DNA of 64,000 bases from Piscicola geometra (taxonomy: Eukaryota > Annelida > Clitellata > Hirudinida > Piscicolidae), in the NCBI GenBank assembly GCA_943735955.1, contig OX030964.1, forward strand, positions 2,705,961 through 2,769,960, written 5' to 3'. Below the pieces are notes generated by a model that was given only the letters and a program-made list of their open reading frames with translations, did not search any database and had not been told where the DNA came from. Positions 1-18,103 of this stretch are shown here, in pieces (the first letter of the stretch is position 1; every line of letters starts with the position of its first letter). Both the position numbers and the translations under genes were made by a program.

Positions 1-597
1 CATCAACAAGATGACTCAAACCTGCTTTGCTTCATTACGCCAAATACGATCCATAAGATGGTTATTGACCAAGGACTCACTGAGAACATTGGCTTCTGCT
101 TTGGTTCTCAGTCGAATTAACTATGGCAATATCATTCTTACTGGGTCGCCAATGACGCAGCTGCAGAAAATTCAGTCTATAATCAACACCACAGCTAGGC
201 TCATAACAGGTGCTAGAAAGTATGATCACATCAGCCCTGTTCTCAAGGAGCTCACTGGCTCCGTGTTGAAAATAGAATTGAATACAAAAACATCTTGTTA
301 ATGCACAAGTGTCTGTCTAATGAGTGCCCAGATTATTTGTCGAGCAGCATTGTCATGAGAGCAAGTCTTCCCCAGAGGGAAAGACTCAGGTCTGCTAGGT
401 CAAGAGATGTAGTTCCACAGAGCTACAAACTCAAGTATGCAGGTGCAAGAAGCTTTTTTGTTGCAGCGCCGACTCTTTGGAATAGTCTTCCTAATAAAAC
501 ACAAATCCCCGAGCTCGACCGCGACATTCAGCCGTTCCCTGAAAACGTACTTGTTCGACCGATAACAATAACTTACAAATTTACTGCTCATTTTTAA
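1..597 (+). mobile_element. CR1/L2-like LINE, C-terminal remnant of ORF2
   Basis: Two overlapping reading frames (11-301 and 295-597) together give the end of a non-LTR retrotransposon ORF2 after the reverse-transcriptase core. Visible marks are LVLSRINYGN, then ARLITGARKYDHISPVLKEL and, near the end, PTLWNSLPN. The intact LINE at 38475-41321 has the matching blocks SRLDYCNSLF, YKYDHVTPIFKEL and PLVWNSLPN. The frame breaks near 295 and the tail is not recognisable after about 540, so this is a dead copy. The element runs off the left edge. It lies just upstream of the first visible exon of receptor copy A and may sit in that gene's intron. Confidence 0.8.
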
Positions 598-1127
598 TTA
601 ATCAATTTCTTGCTTCCCAATTTCATTCTTTTTTAAAAATATTTATACTAATGGTCAATAATAAGTGTAAAATAAATAATAATAATAAATAAATAAATAT
701 ATCATCATAATAATATAATATAGATATTTACTTTTTTTTCTTAAATTTATTGTTATTATCATTTCAGTTTCAATCTTTAAAAAAAATAAAAATATATTTT
801 GTCTATTTAAAAATATATATATGTATGTATATGTATATATATGTGTGTTTGTATATATGTATATGTATGTATATATATATATATATATATAAATGATTTT
901 ATTGTTAAAATTCAATAACTTACTTGTCCTATATTTTCCACTTATTCATCTATCATTAATATTATTTTCCATAACCAAGTGATCTTGAAGCCCGTCCGGG
1001 TTTACGCCACGTTAATAATACTCGTCGTTGTATTGTATTGTATTGTATTGTATTGTAACATATTTAACCACATCAAATTTCTTTTCGTGTTTAAATACTT
1101 CGCTATGATAACTCGATCTTCTTTCAG
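598..1127. other. AT-rich non-coding stretch with simple repeats
   Basis: No gene is seen here. It contains a TA/TG-rich microsatellite (about 820-890) and a (TTGTA)n run at about 1026-1058. Positions 975-1030 resemble the intron just before exon 21 of the same receptor gene (8190-8245). The last 60 bases match the polypyrimidine end of the intron preceding WSC exon 2 in copies B and C. Confidence 0.6.
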
Positions 1128-9013
<7,886 letters not shown>

Positions 9014-9424
9014 CACAGGGAAGAAAAAAGACAAGAGTGTCTGTGGAGTCTGGTGAAGATGCACCTGATGGAGATGGAAGAGACGCATGGAGAGGTGGAT
9101 GTGATGCAGGCAGTCTACCACATCCACAGCCAACAAGCTACGCTTTCCACTCCAGCCTACTCTAACACCACCCCTTCCAACCTCCATCTCGACGTTCCTT
9201 CTTACAAATCTGCATACACTTTCGCTTCACAATTGTTGAATTAAAACCTCCCTAGCGGCAACTACGACAACTCACTGCTAATTCACTGCCAAGCCGATGA
9301 TTCCCACAAAGAAGATTTAGAGCGCACTTACTACAACCAAACCGTTGAGCACCCATACACAAGTCTTCTGTCTAGGAACTTCAAAAGCAAAAGCATCCAT
9401 CCTCCAAAGAGGCAAGCAAGCTGA
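9014..9424 (+). pseudogene. Orphaned last part of phosphatase D2, copy A
   Basis: In the same frame as the last exon of copy A, but behind its TAA stop, the sequence continues as QECLWSLVKMHLMEMEE..EVDVMQAVYHI. This fits the region after the signature loop of a phosphatase domain (the VDVxxxV motif). The equivalent exon of copy C is open from its acceptor. In copy A a second stop (TAA 9242-9244, a GAA codon in B and C) cuts the frame again before the shared C-terminus. This part is probably not translated in copy A. Confidence 0.6.
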
Positions 9425-10266
9425 GCTAGGAAGAGTTGTGCAATGCCAGACGTGGTTGCTGGTTGTGTGACTATGAAACACCAATATCATCGCATAAATC
9501 CTACTTATAAACCATTGTTTTTTTCTCTGGATGGCCATCAGGTCTTTATCTCACGAAAACTTTTATATATCAACACAGAACATAGAGATCCCACTAAAAT
9601 AACACTAACATGTCAAAAATTCTTGGGAAAATAGAGCAACATTAGACTTTAACTACACCTTTAAATCTCTACACTTATCATATTCGGAATTCTGCAACCT
9701 TCATGGAAAGGATGCTGTAACTGTGCAAAGACAGCTCAAATTCACATCAACAAGTTTACGTGCAGATCATTCTCACACCAATACATGTTTCAAACTGCAA
9801 GAACCCTTTTGTGCCACAAGCCTTCAGCCGACTAGCATTATATGCTCGATGATGCTCTGACTCTGCCAGTTACTTTATAAGATGCAGAAAGAGCAATTTC
9901 TAAACTTCGGCTTATAATAATTCATTTTAGGTCAATTGTATCTGCTCGTCGTTTGCTAAGCTTGTTTGGGAATATCTGCTACCAAAACAGCTAATGCACT
10001 TCTCACAGTAAATGAAATGGTGAAAAGATTTCAACAAACTGATTGAAAAATTATTTTGTAACTGAGAACACATCAAAATTTAGTTGAAACTAAATATTTT
10101 TAAAAATCATAGACTGTTTAGGATCTCATATCAAACTTATTCAAATTGTTTTCCTTAGTTTAAAAAATGATGACGTAACTCTAAGAATACTATGGAACTT
10201 AGTTTGTAGTTTTTCTTTTTCATCCTTAATAAACTATCTTAATTTCTTTGTTAATTATAATTCGTA
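9425..10266 (+). other. 3' flank of copy A with a short ORF conserved after all three copies
   Basis: No recognised gene. At about 9672-9860 there is an open stretch (SEFCNLHGKD..VQRQLK..SLRAD) that recurs after copy B (about 31040-31226) and, shortened, after copy C (about 44465-44609). Substitutions are scattered and its origin is unknown. The rest is AT-rich and shared with the flank of copy B. Confidence 0.5.
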
Positions 10267-10545
10267 GTTTTTATTTAGCCCATTTATCGCCGCTACCCGA
10301 AAAAAAAGTTACCATGAATTTTACATTTAGACTTGCAATATATGGTTATAATAATAACCCAAGCAAAATTGAAAACAATTATCTAATAAGTTTTAATGGG
10401 GCAAAATGGTGCGAAAACGCAACGTGAGCGGGAAGTGTGATATAATTCTGTGCAGTAAGAAATCATAAATAAATTGATTCAAACCACATTTATAAAAATC
10501 ATAAATAAATTTCAATTGCAAATAGTTCGATAAAATTTTTACTTT
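10267..10545 (+). repeat. Dispersed repeat family R, copy 1
   Basis: A unit with the marks AACGTGAGCGGGAAGTG, CAGTAAGAAATCATAAATAA and TTGATTCAAACCACATTTAT. It recurs at 11177-11380, 31745-31990, 44640-44900 and 46645-46830. Several copies are followed by AAACTGTCGTGCTGTT and hAT-like debris, so it is likely a non-autonomous hAT derivative. No ORF. Confidence 0.65.
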
Positions 10546-10870
10546 TAATTATTTTATTAGGTATAATAATAATAATTGTTATTTTAATTACAACAAAGCA
10601 AATTATTGAACGTGAATTTCAACAACACTCATAAACTGTCGTGCTGTTTAAAAGACGGCACTGACATGGAATTTATTTTTATTATAATTTTATAATCAAT
10701 CTATGAGAGGTTAAAAAATTATATTTTCTCAATAAAAGTGTGAAGCTTTTGCGGTTTGGAATTTTTTTCGAAATATAAAAATCAACATTCATTTACAAAA
10801 TTCCACTTTTAGTTTTAAATTTATAAATTTCATAATACAAGTTATAAACAAATATACATTGGGAAATTTT

Positions 10871-11182
10871 TTATTGCCACAGTGTATATTTAGATAACAT
10901 AAAATATCCTCTCTGTCTGTCCTCCGACCCTCTCCACACAGCTCGTTTACTCCAATTTCCAAAAAGACCCTTTTGAATGTCGGTCCGACTGGCAAATTCT
11001 TCTGCTAGCCTTTTTAAATCCAGACTGTCAAGTATATCCTGATGTGCATGACAAACGGCCAGTGAATTTAAACGAGGCTGTGTCATATTTGCACGCAACC
11101 AACGCCGCAAAGCACTAAAAGATCTTTCTGTAGTACATGACGTTGTTGGACACCCAAGCATCAACCTACCGCCGCTAGGCAA
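10871..11182 (-). mobile_element. hAT transposase C-terminal fragment
   Basis: A 103-codon minus-strand frame reads TTSCTTERSFSALRRWLRAN followed by NSLAVCHAHQDI. This is the C-terminal dimerisation region of hAT transposases of the ZMYM1-like type. No N-terminal part is joined to it. It lies between two copies of repeat family R. Confidence 0.8.
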
Positions 11183-11380
11183 AATTGAAACAAATTATTT
11201 TATAAGTTTTAATGGGGCAAAATGTTGCGAAAACCCAGCGTGAGCGGGAAGTGTGATACAATTCTATGCAGTAAGAAATCATAAATAAATTGATTTAAAC
11301 CACATTTATAAAACAGAAATAAATTTCAATTGCAAATAGTTCGATAATTTTTTTAATTCTAATTATTATATTATTTATAA
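11177..11380 (+). repeat. Dispersed repeat family R, copy 2
   Basis: Same marks as copy 1 (GTGAGCGGGAAGTGTGATAC, CAGTAAGAAATCATAAATAA). It starts directly at the end of the hAT fragment and is followed by a SINE. Confidence 0.65.
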
Positions 11381-11389
11381 AGCAGGCTG

Positions 11390-11560
11390 GCTTAGATGGT
11401 AAGTCATTAGACCTGCAACCTAAAGGTCGCCAGTTCGAATTTCTGTTCAGCCAACCGTGAGCCATCATATACATAGTGTATATGATGCGGTGTTTCACGA
11501 CTTATGCCGTGTGAGTGGCGCTTCAGTTGCGTGCCCGGGTGCTATAGAAAACTGAAATTT
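11390..11560 (+). mobile_element. tRNA-headed SINE, full-length copy
   Basis: The head is tRNA-like: an A-box-like TGGCTTAGATGG and a B-box-like GCCAGTTCGAATTTC. A body follows with TGATGCGGTGTTTCACGAC, GTGAGTGGCGCTTCAG and CGTGCCCGGGTGCTAT, then an A/T-rich tail. Three other copies are in the window: 15314-15410 and 15702-15800 (both partial) and 21880-22063. Confidence 0.8.
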
Positions 11561-11779
11561 ATTTATTCATTATAATTATTATTATTTTAGTTTTAAAAAA
11601 TAAAAATATTTAACGTGAATTACAATAACACACTCATAAACTGTCGTGCTGTAGCAAAACAAATAAATAAAAATTAACTTATGAAAATAAAATTTCAAAT
11701 TTATTGTACAAAAAAGAGGAAATAACTCGGTATTAGAGCAACAAATGCAACAGCGGCGGTTATGGGTTAAACAATTAGT

Positions 11780-12100
11780 TTTTCCCCAAATTTGAGCTCT
11801 CCCTCTCGAGCATTTTTTGCTGGTTGTGCCCCTGGTTGAAAAGCACTATTAGTGCAAACCAACTCAATGGATTGGCCATGTTGAGCATTCATCGTCAATG
11901 GGTTCCAAAAACAATAAACAACTTATCAAAGAACTCATTTCGAAGCTTGCCAGTACACTTCGAAAAGCTTCTTTTTAAAGAATCCTTTTCAGTATATTAT
12001 GTAAATAAACCTTTTTTATTTAAAAAAATTAATGTTTTAATAAGTAAAAAGCATATTATTATATTTTCTTTTTTTAATGATGCAATCGTTTTTTAGTAAA
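11780..12100 (+). mobile_element. hAT remnant: terminal repeat joined to a transposase C-terminal fragment
   Basis: GCTGGTTGTGCCCCTGG at about 11819-11835 looks like a hAT terminus (the reverse complement begins CAGGGGC). The sequence then reads LNGLAMLSIHRQW, the end of the hAT dimerisation domain. The same junction occurs at 32230-32420. This piece belongs to the flank duplicated with the receptor gene. Confidence 0.6.
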
Positions 12101-12261
12101 TTTAAAAAATGCATTTTTTTAAATTCTTTCGTTCAATAAAACAAAACTTTTATCAAAAAATGATAGTGTCTGAACATATGAATGTCCGAACAATCTGGAA
12201 TTTAACGGAAAAAATCTAAATAAATATATTAATTTGAGGAAGTTTTTTTCAATTTAGGTTG

Positions 12262-12360
12262 AGAAGACAAATTGAGAATGTACAACTTCGATTCCAATCT
12301 TACCCGAGTCATCAAACACCCCTTCGATAAAGCCCCAGTGCCGTCAGTTTCAACGGATGT
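12262..12360 (+). mobile_element. RTE-like LINE fragment, cut by the foldback element
   Basis: This matches the longer fragment at 32700-32971 over its first 90 bases (TCTTACCCGAGTCATCAA..CCCAGTGCCGTCAG). Homology ends exactly where the foldback arm begins, so the foldback element probably inserted here. Confidence 0.55.
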
Positions 12361-14522
12361 AGGATAAAAAGCCTTCGGATAAAATACCTTCTACAAAAAG
12401 CCTCCCGGAAAAAAAACCTCTTGGAGAAAAAGTCTCTCGGAGAAAAAGTCTCTTTGTTGATATTTTAGTAAAAATAAAACGGACTTTTCATATAAAAAAC
12501 GGAATTTTTTTATTATTTCGCGTCACAATTTTAAATAAATAAAACAAACTATATTTTTTTGAAATTTCATAATTAATACGAACTATAACTATAACTATAA
12601 CGGACTTTATTTTTTTTATAGATTCGTTTCACAACTTTAAATAAATAAAACGGACTTTATTTTTTTAAAGACATAATTAAAACGGACTATATTTTTTCAA
12701 ATACATAATTAAAACGGACTATATTTTTATAAATACATAGTTAAAACGAACTTTAATTTATCAAATACAATAAAACTTATTGATAAACGGATAAAAAGTC
12801 TTCAGAATAAAAAGTCTTCAAGATAAAAAGTCTTCAGGATAAAAAGTCTTCAGGATAAAAAGTCTTCACGATAAAAAGTCTTCAGGATAAAAAGTCTTCA
12901 CGATAAAAAGTCTTCAGGATAAAAAGTCTTCACGATAAAAAGTCTTCACGATAAAAAGTCTTTAGGATAAAAAGTCTTCACGATAAAAAGTCTTCACGAT
13001 AAAAAGTCTTCAGGATAAAAAGTCTTCAGGATAAAAAGTCTTCACGATAAAAAGTCTTCCAGATTAAAATTCTTCAGAAAAAAAAGTTTTAGGAATAAAA
13101 AGTTTTCACGATAAAAAGTCTTCACGATAAAAAGTCTTCACGATAAAAAGTCTTCACGATAAAAAGTCTTCACGATAAAAAGTCTTCACGATAAAAAGTC
13201 TTTAGGATAAAAAGTTTTCAGAATAAAAAGTCTTCAGAATAAAAAGTTTTCAGGAAAAAAAGTCTTTAAGATAAAAAGTCTTCAGGATAACAAATCTTCA
13301 GAATAGAAAGTCTTCAGTCGTCAAACCAAATGATTAAAGTGAGGAATCAACAACAACCAAGTCTTCAAGATAAAAAGTCTTCAGAATAAAAAATCTTCAG
13401 GATAAAAAGTTTTTAGGATAAACAATTTTCCAGAAAAAAAACGTAAAAAATTAAATTTTTAGGAAAGATAGGTGATTAATACGTGATCCTTAAAACTTAA
13501 AGAATAGAATATGATACTTTTATCTAATTTTTGCTATATTTTTTTTGTTCAATCTAGAATTAGCATTTGAACAAATTTGACTTGGCTGTTGTTGTTTCGT
13601 CACTTTAACCATGAGGAAATAATGTTTAAGGAAGAATACGTGATCCTTAAAACTAAAAGATTGAAATTTTATATTTTTATCTAATGTTTGCTCATTTTTT
13701 TTAAAATCTGGAAATAGTATTTGAATAAATTTGACTTGGTTGTTGTTGATTCCTCACTTTAATCATTTGGTTTGACGACTGAAGACTTTCTATTCTGAAG
13801 ATTTGTTATCCTGAAAACTTTTTATCTTAAAGACTTTTTTTCCTGAAAACTCTTTATCTTGAAGACATTTTATCCTGAAGACTTTTTATCCTGAAGACTT
13901 TTTATCCTGAAGACTTTTTATTCTGAAGACTTTTTGTTCTTAAGACTTTTTATCCTAAAGACTTTTTATCCTGAAGACTTTCTATCCTGAAGACTTTTTA
14001 TCCTGAAGACTTATTATCTTGAAGACTTTTCATCCTGAAGACTTTTTATCTTGAAAACTTTTTATCTTGAAGACTTTTTATCCTGAAGACTTTTTATCCG
14101 TTTACTAATAATTTGTACTGTTTTTGATAAATCGTTTTAGTTATGTATTTTTAAAAAATATAGTCCGTTTTATTTATTTGAAATTGTGAAACGAATCTAT
14201 AAAAAAATAAAGTCCATTATAATTATAATTAAAGTTTGTTTTAATTATTAAATTTTTTTACAATTAGTCCGTTTTATTTATTTAATCAATCTATCAATCA
14301 ATCAAATCAATTTCTATTGCGCTCTTTCCTCAAATTGTGAAACGAATCTTTAAAAAAATCCGTTTTTTATATAAAAAGTCCGTTTTATTTAGACTAAAAT
14401 ATCAACAAGGAGACTTTTTCTCCGAGAGGCTTTTTTCTCCAAGAGGTTTTTTCCGGGAGGTTTTTTGTAGAAGGTATTTTATCCAAAGGCTTTTTCTCCG
14501 AGAGGCTTTTTGTCCGTTCCCC
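12361..14522. mobile_element. Foldback-type element with about 1 kb inverted arms of 16-bp tandem repeats
   Basis: The left arm runs GGATAAAAAGCC..GGATAAAATACCTTCTAC..CTCTTGGAGAAAAAG..AAAACGGAC, then about 40 units of a 16-bp repeat (GATAAAAAGTCTTCAG) at about 12781-13440. The right arm is its reverse complement: about 20 units of CTGAAGACTTTTTATC (13780-14100), then the inverted unique blocks, ending near 14522 with GGCTTTTTGTCC. Even the edges of the repeat block match in inverted order (AACAAATCTTCAGAATAGAAAG against CTTTCTATTCTGAAGATTTG). No transposase is seen. A LINE 3' tail (about 14282-14335) has inserted in the right arm. Confidence 0.85.
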
Positions 14523-14935
14523 GGTAAATTTAATTTTTGTGGGCTTAATTTTTTTAAATATTAAAAAATGAAAAAATTGCAAAGTTTATTTATTTATTTT
14601 TACAATTCATGTTTTAAATAATAATGTAATTATTTAATCATATGTTTACTAAAAGTTAATTTACTAAGAATTGAAAAATTAGTTTTATACATAAGAAAAT
14701 GGACATAGATATAGTAATATACTGTAAAACTTCAAAAGACTGCGACCAGAGATTTTTTTATAGATATTCTAAGATATCCAATCTTAGTTGATGAAGCCCT
14801 TCAAGAGCCTCTTTAACTTGTTGGGAACTAGGGAGGACTTAGTTTCATTAGTTACTTTTTTCATGTTCATCATTATGTTTTAAATAAAATTTATACAGAC
14901 TATATTTTAAATTTGTTTTATTTTATTCAATAAAA
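14523..14935. other. AT-rich stretch, nothing recognised
   Basis: No ORF, repeat unit or RNA gene could be supported here. Confidence 0.5.
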
Positions 14936-14939
14936 TGTT

Positions 14940-15312
14940 TTCATATGGAAACAACTATGTATTTTTATTACAAAGCTAGACATTGACAATGCAATGGTGG
15001 CTTCGTTATACATTTCTATTGCATTTAATATTTATTTTAAGTATGGAGTATCAATGAAATAGAGATTCCCATACTTAGTAGTTTGTTGAAGTATAATTGT
15101 TTATAAATCTAATCCCAATAAATTGTATTCCTGTTTTTCCTGTTCCCGATTTAAAAGTTGATTCCCGTTCTCATTTTTTCCCGTACTCGATTTAAAAGTT
15201 GATTCCCGTTCCCGACCCGAAAACCTATTCCCGGTTCCCGACTTTTCCCGTCCCGAAATTACTTTTCATTCCCGTTCCCGCGGGAGTCCCGCGGGTACCC
15301 GGTCTGACCTCT
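14940..15312 (-). mobile_element. hAT end fragment with GC-rich subterminal repeats
   Basis: Read on the minus strand it begins AGAGGTCAGACCGGGTACCC. It continues with repeated CGGGAACGGGAA-type motifs, then a segment that matches 47190-47270 (AACGAAGCCACCATTGC). This is the same terminus as the plus-strand hAT at 46912. No transposase core is left. Confidence 0.7.
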
Positions 15313-15313
15313 A

Positions 15314-15410
15314 ATATGATAGTTTACGGATGGCTAAACAGGGATTCGAACTGGTGACCTTTTAAGTTGCAGGTCCAACGACTTTACAATCTAAGCCAAC
15401 CCGCTCGCCA
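15314..15410 (-). mobile_element. SINE head fragment
   Basis: The reverse complement gives GGCGAGCGGGTTGGCTTAGA..CCAGTTCGAATCCC, the tRNA-like head of the SINE at 11390. The body is missing. It abuts the hAT terminus at 15312. Confidence 0.7.
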
Positions 15411-15701
15411 ATAACTGTTACTGAATACACCAACGAGTAACTAAAAACCCCACCATCACAATCTACCAGATCTCTCGGAATTTCCGCCATGGCAAAATTA
15501 TCGTGGATTTTTTAATTGCCAAAACAAACACCATCATCATCAGCACCATCGCAATAAAATAGATAAAAAGGTCTTTAGGGATTAAAATGCTTTGCGCCGT
15601 TCTAATCAAATTATTATTTTAAATTTAAGACTTCCACTGACACATCATCATCGTCAACATCATCATTATCATTATTATTATTTTACCCCTCAAAAAAAAT
15701 A
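15411..15701. other. Non-coding stretch with (ATC)n-type simple sequence
   Basis: CATCATCAT-type runs at about 15530-15550 and 15645-15690. No gene is seen. Confidence 0.5.
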
Positions 15702-15800
15702 TACCGTATGTATCATATGATGCGGTGTTTCACGACTTATGTCGTGTGAGTGGCGCTTCAGTTGCGTGCCCAGGCGCTATACAAAACTGACATTTTTTAA
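15702..15800 (+). mobile_element. SINE body fragment
   Basis: It carries ATGATGCGGTGTTTCACGAC, GTGAGTGGCGCTTCAG and GCGCTATACAAAACTGAC. This is the SINE body without its tRNA-like head. Confidence 0.75.
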
Positions 15801-16042
15801 ATTTTTATTGTTGTTACTATTAATTTCATATGTTAGATGTGTTGTGAAAGGGGGGCGGGGTGAAGTTATGAAAGAGCAAAGATCTTTCAGAAACTTTTGG
15901 GGAAATTTAGTAAGATTTTATTTTTTAAAGTTTTATTTACAATTTTTTTTTGTAATTAATTAATGCATAAGTCGCATGCTGGATGAACCGGTTAAATACA
16001 ATCATATGGAAGTGAATCGTCCGGGATTGTGTTATAGATGGT

Positions 16043-16348
<306 letters not shown>

Positions 16349-16913
16349 GATTTTATTTCTTGAAATAAATCAAACTGTTGAGTTTATAAACTTGTTTTGA
16401 TACGAATATTTAAGTAAGCAATGAAAAGTTTTATTCTAAACAGCTTTAACTATAACTTCACATACTCACAATGTACTAATATGTAAAAATACTTTTTTAC
16501 GCTATGTTTGACGATTATGTTCGCATCAAAACAAGAGTTTTCAAATGTTTTTTTTAAGTGGAGGGTCCACATTAAGGCAGACCCCCTCGCAGTGGGGAAA
16601 CAGGGAGGTTCGGACCCCAGGACCCCCACAGGATCGCCGCCCATGATCTAATCAGAAAGTAATTTAAGGAATCTACTTCTATATGCAAATACTTCGCTTT
16701 AGCTTCTAGTTTAATTCAACTCTTTTACTTTTGAAAACCACCAGCCTTTGACTCATAGACAATGTGTCATTCAAATGTCAAGAGGCAAAGCTACACAGCT
16801 GACACTTAACAGCTTTGAAGCAGATCTAGAAAGACAAACCCAAAATGTTCAAGATAAAAAGCTGTAATACTTCTTGTTTTTACTTCTCAATAAAAGATCT
16901 AAAAGATCTAAGC

Positions 16914-17940
16914 ATGGAGATCGAAGAAAAGTGGAATGATTTCAGCATTCCAGACCCTCTTTCCAGCGTCTCGATCGGAGTTGAAGACAAACTTCTCCAC
17001 GTGCACAAAGAAGTGCTTGCAATGTGGTCTCCTGTTTTTCAATCGATGTTCACTTCTGACTTCATGGAAAGGAATGAACAAAAGGTTGAACTTCCCGGGA
17101 AGAAGGTAGAAGATGTAATTGAGCTTCTGCAGTGTATTTACCCGCCTATGAAGCCTGTGACAGGTTAGGGGAAAGGTGGATTGCGAATGGAAACAGGAGG
17201 AAACAGTGGATGTAGAGATAAAGTAACCACGTTTGTATTGCATCATACTACATCCTCATTTCATCACTCATTCACCACTTCCACTGCCACTGCCACCTTC
17301 CCCACAGACTCCAATGTGGATATTCTTTTGCCTCTGGTGGAAGAATATCAGATAGAAGAAATTAAGAAGAAGTGTGAAGGTTTTTTTCTGCCACCAAATC
17401 TGCTTTTTATTTATAAAGAGTACCTACTTTCAAAGCCTTCATCTCTGCCCATTCTTTCATCACTCATTCCCTCATTTCCACTAACCACACAGAAGTCCTT
17501 CTCGCCAAGAAAGGCAGCTTGGAATTGTTGCTATTGGCACAGCAATATGGTCTCCACCAGTTGAAGACAAAGTGTGTTGAGGAGGTATGGGTGTGTTGGA
17601 TGGTTGAGGGAGGGAGAAAGATAATAAGGGAATTAAAAATAAAATTGTAACTTTTAAACAAACAGTATTGCTTTACTTATTTTATCAGATTCTTTTTCAA
17701 TCTATCACCTTTCAACCACAAAATTATATTTCAATAAAATACATAAACCATAAGCATGTCATCCCCAAGGTGAAACTTCTGAAACTATCCGATATGGAAA
17801 AAGATCCTTGCTTTGGCAAGCTCGATCCTAAAACCGTCAACTCTATTCTTAAGCTGAAGGTTGCTGCCTCAGAAGGTAGGCTTGATCTCCATATGCTGAA
17901 GGTGGCTGCCTCAGAAAAGATGAGTAGGAAGTTGAGTTGA
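16914..17940 (+). CDS. BTB/POZ-domain protein, tandem copy 1 (3' end damaged)
   Basis: Exons: 16914 (or an ATG at 16845 in the same frame) to 17163, 17308-17379, 17493-17584, 17770-17940. The first exon holds a BTB core: DKLLHVHKEVLAMWSPVF, then FMERNEQKVELPGKK and VIELLQCIYP. The following exons give the BTB C-terminal helices (DSNVDILLPLVEEYQIEEIK, LAKKGSLELLLLAQQYGL). BTB domains mediate dimerisation and often recruit cullin-3; no MATH, Kelch or zinc-finger partner is visible. In the last exon a short stretch ending AAGCTGAAGGTTGCTGCCTC is repeated. The splice donor that copy 2 has at this point (GTGAGT) is ATGAGT here, so the frame reads into KMSRKLS and stops. Compared with copy 2 it lacks the two last exons. 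Confidence 0.75.
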
Positions 17941-18103
17941 ATAGTGAAATAGAACGTATGAAACTTTTGGAAGAAAATGAAGGAGGGGATGTGAAAGATG
18001 CAGAATTCAACTTCTAATTTATTTCTTTTTTTTCCATTCATCATAACCATCCTGCAAGCTATATTTACAGAGAATTGGGAGTCTGAACGAAAAACAAAAA
18101 AAG

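Noticed and set aside
11390..11470. True tRNA gene
   Set aside because: The A and B boxes are present, but the copy continues into a shared SINE body and no proper acceptor stem closes.
12781..13440. CRISPR-like regular repeat array
   Set aside because: The units are directly adjacent 16-mers without spacers, in an animal genome, and they are mirrored in an inverted arm.
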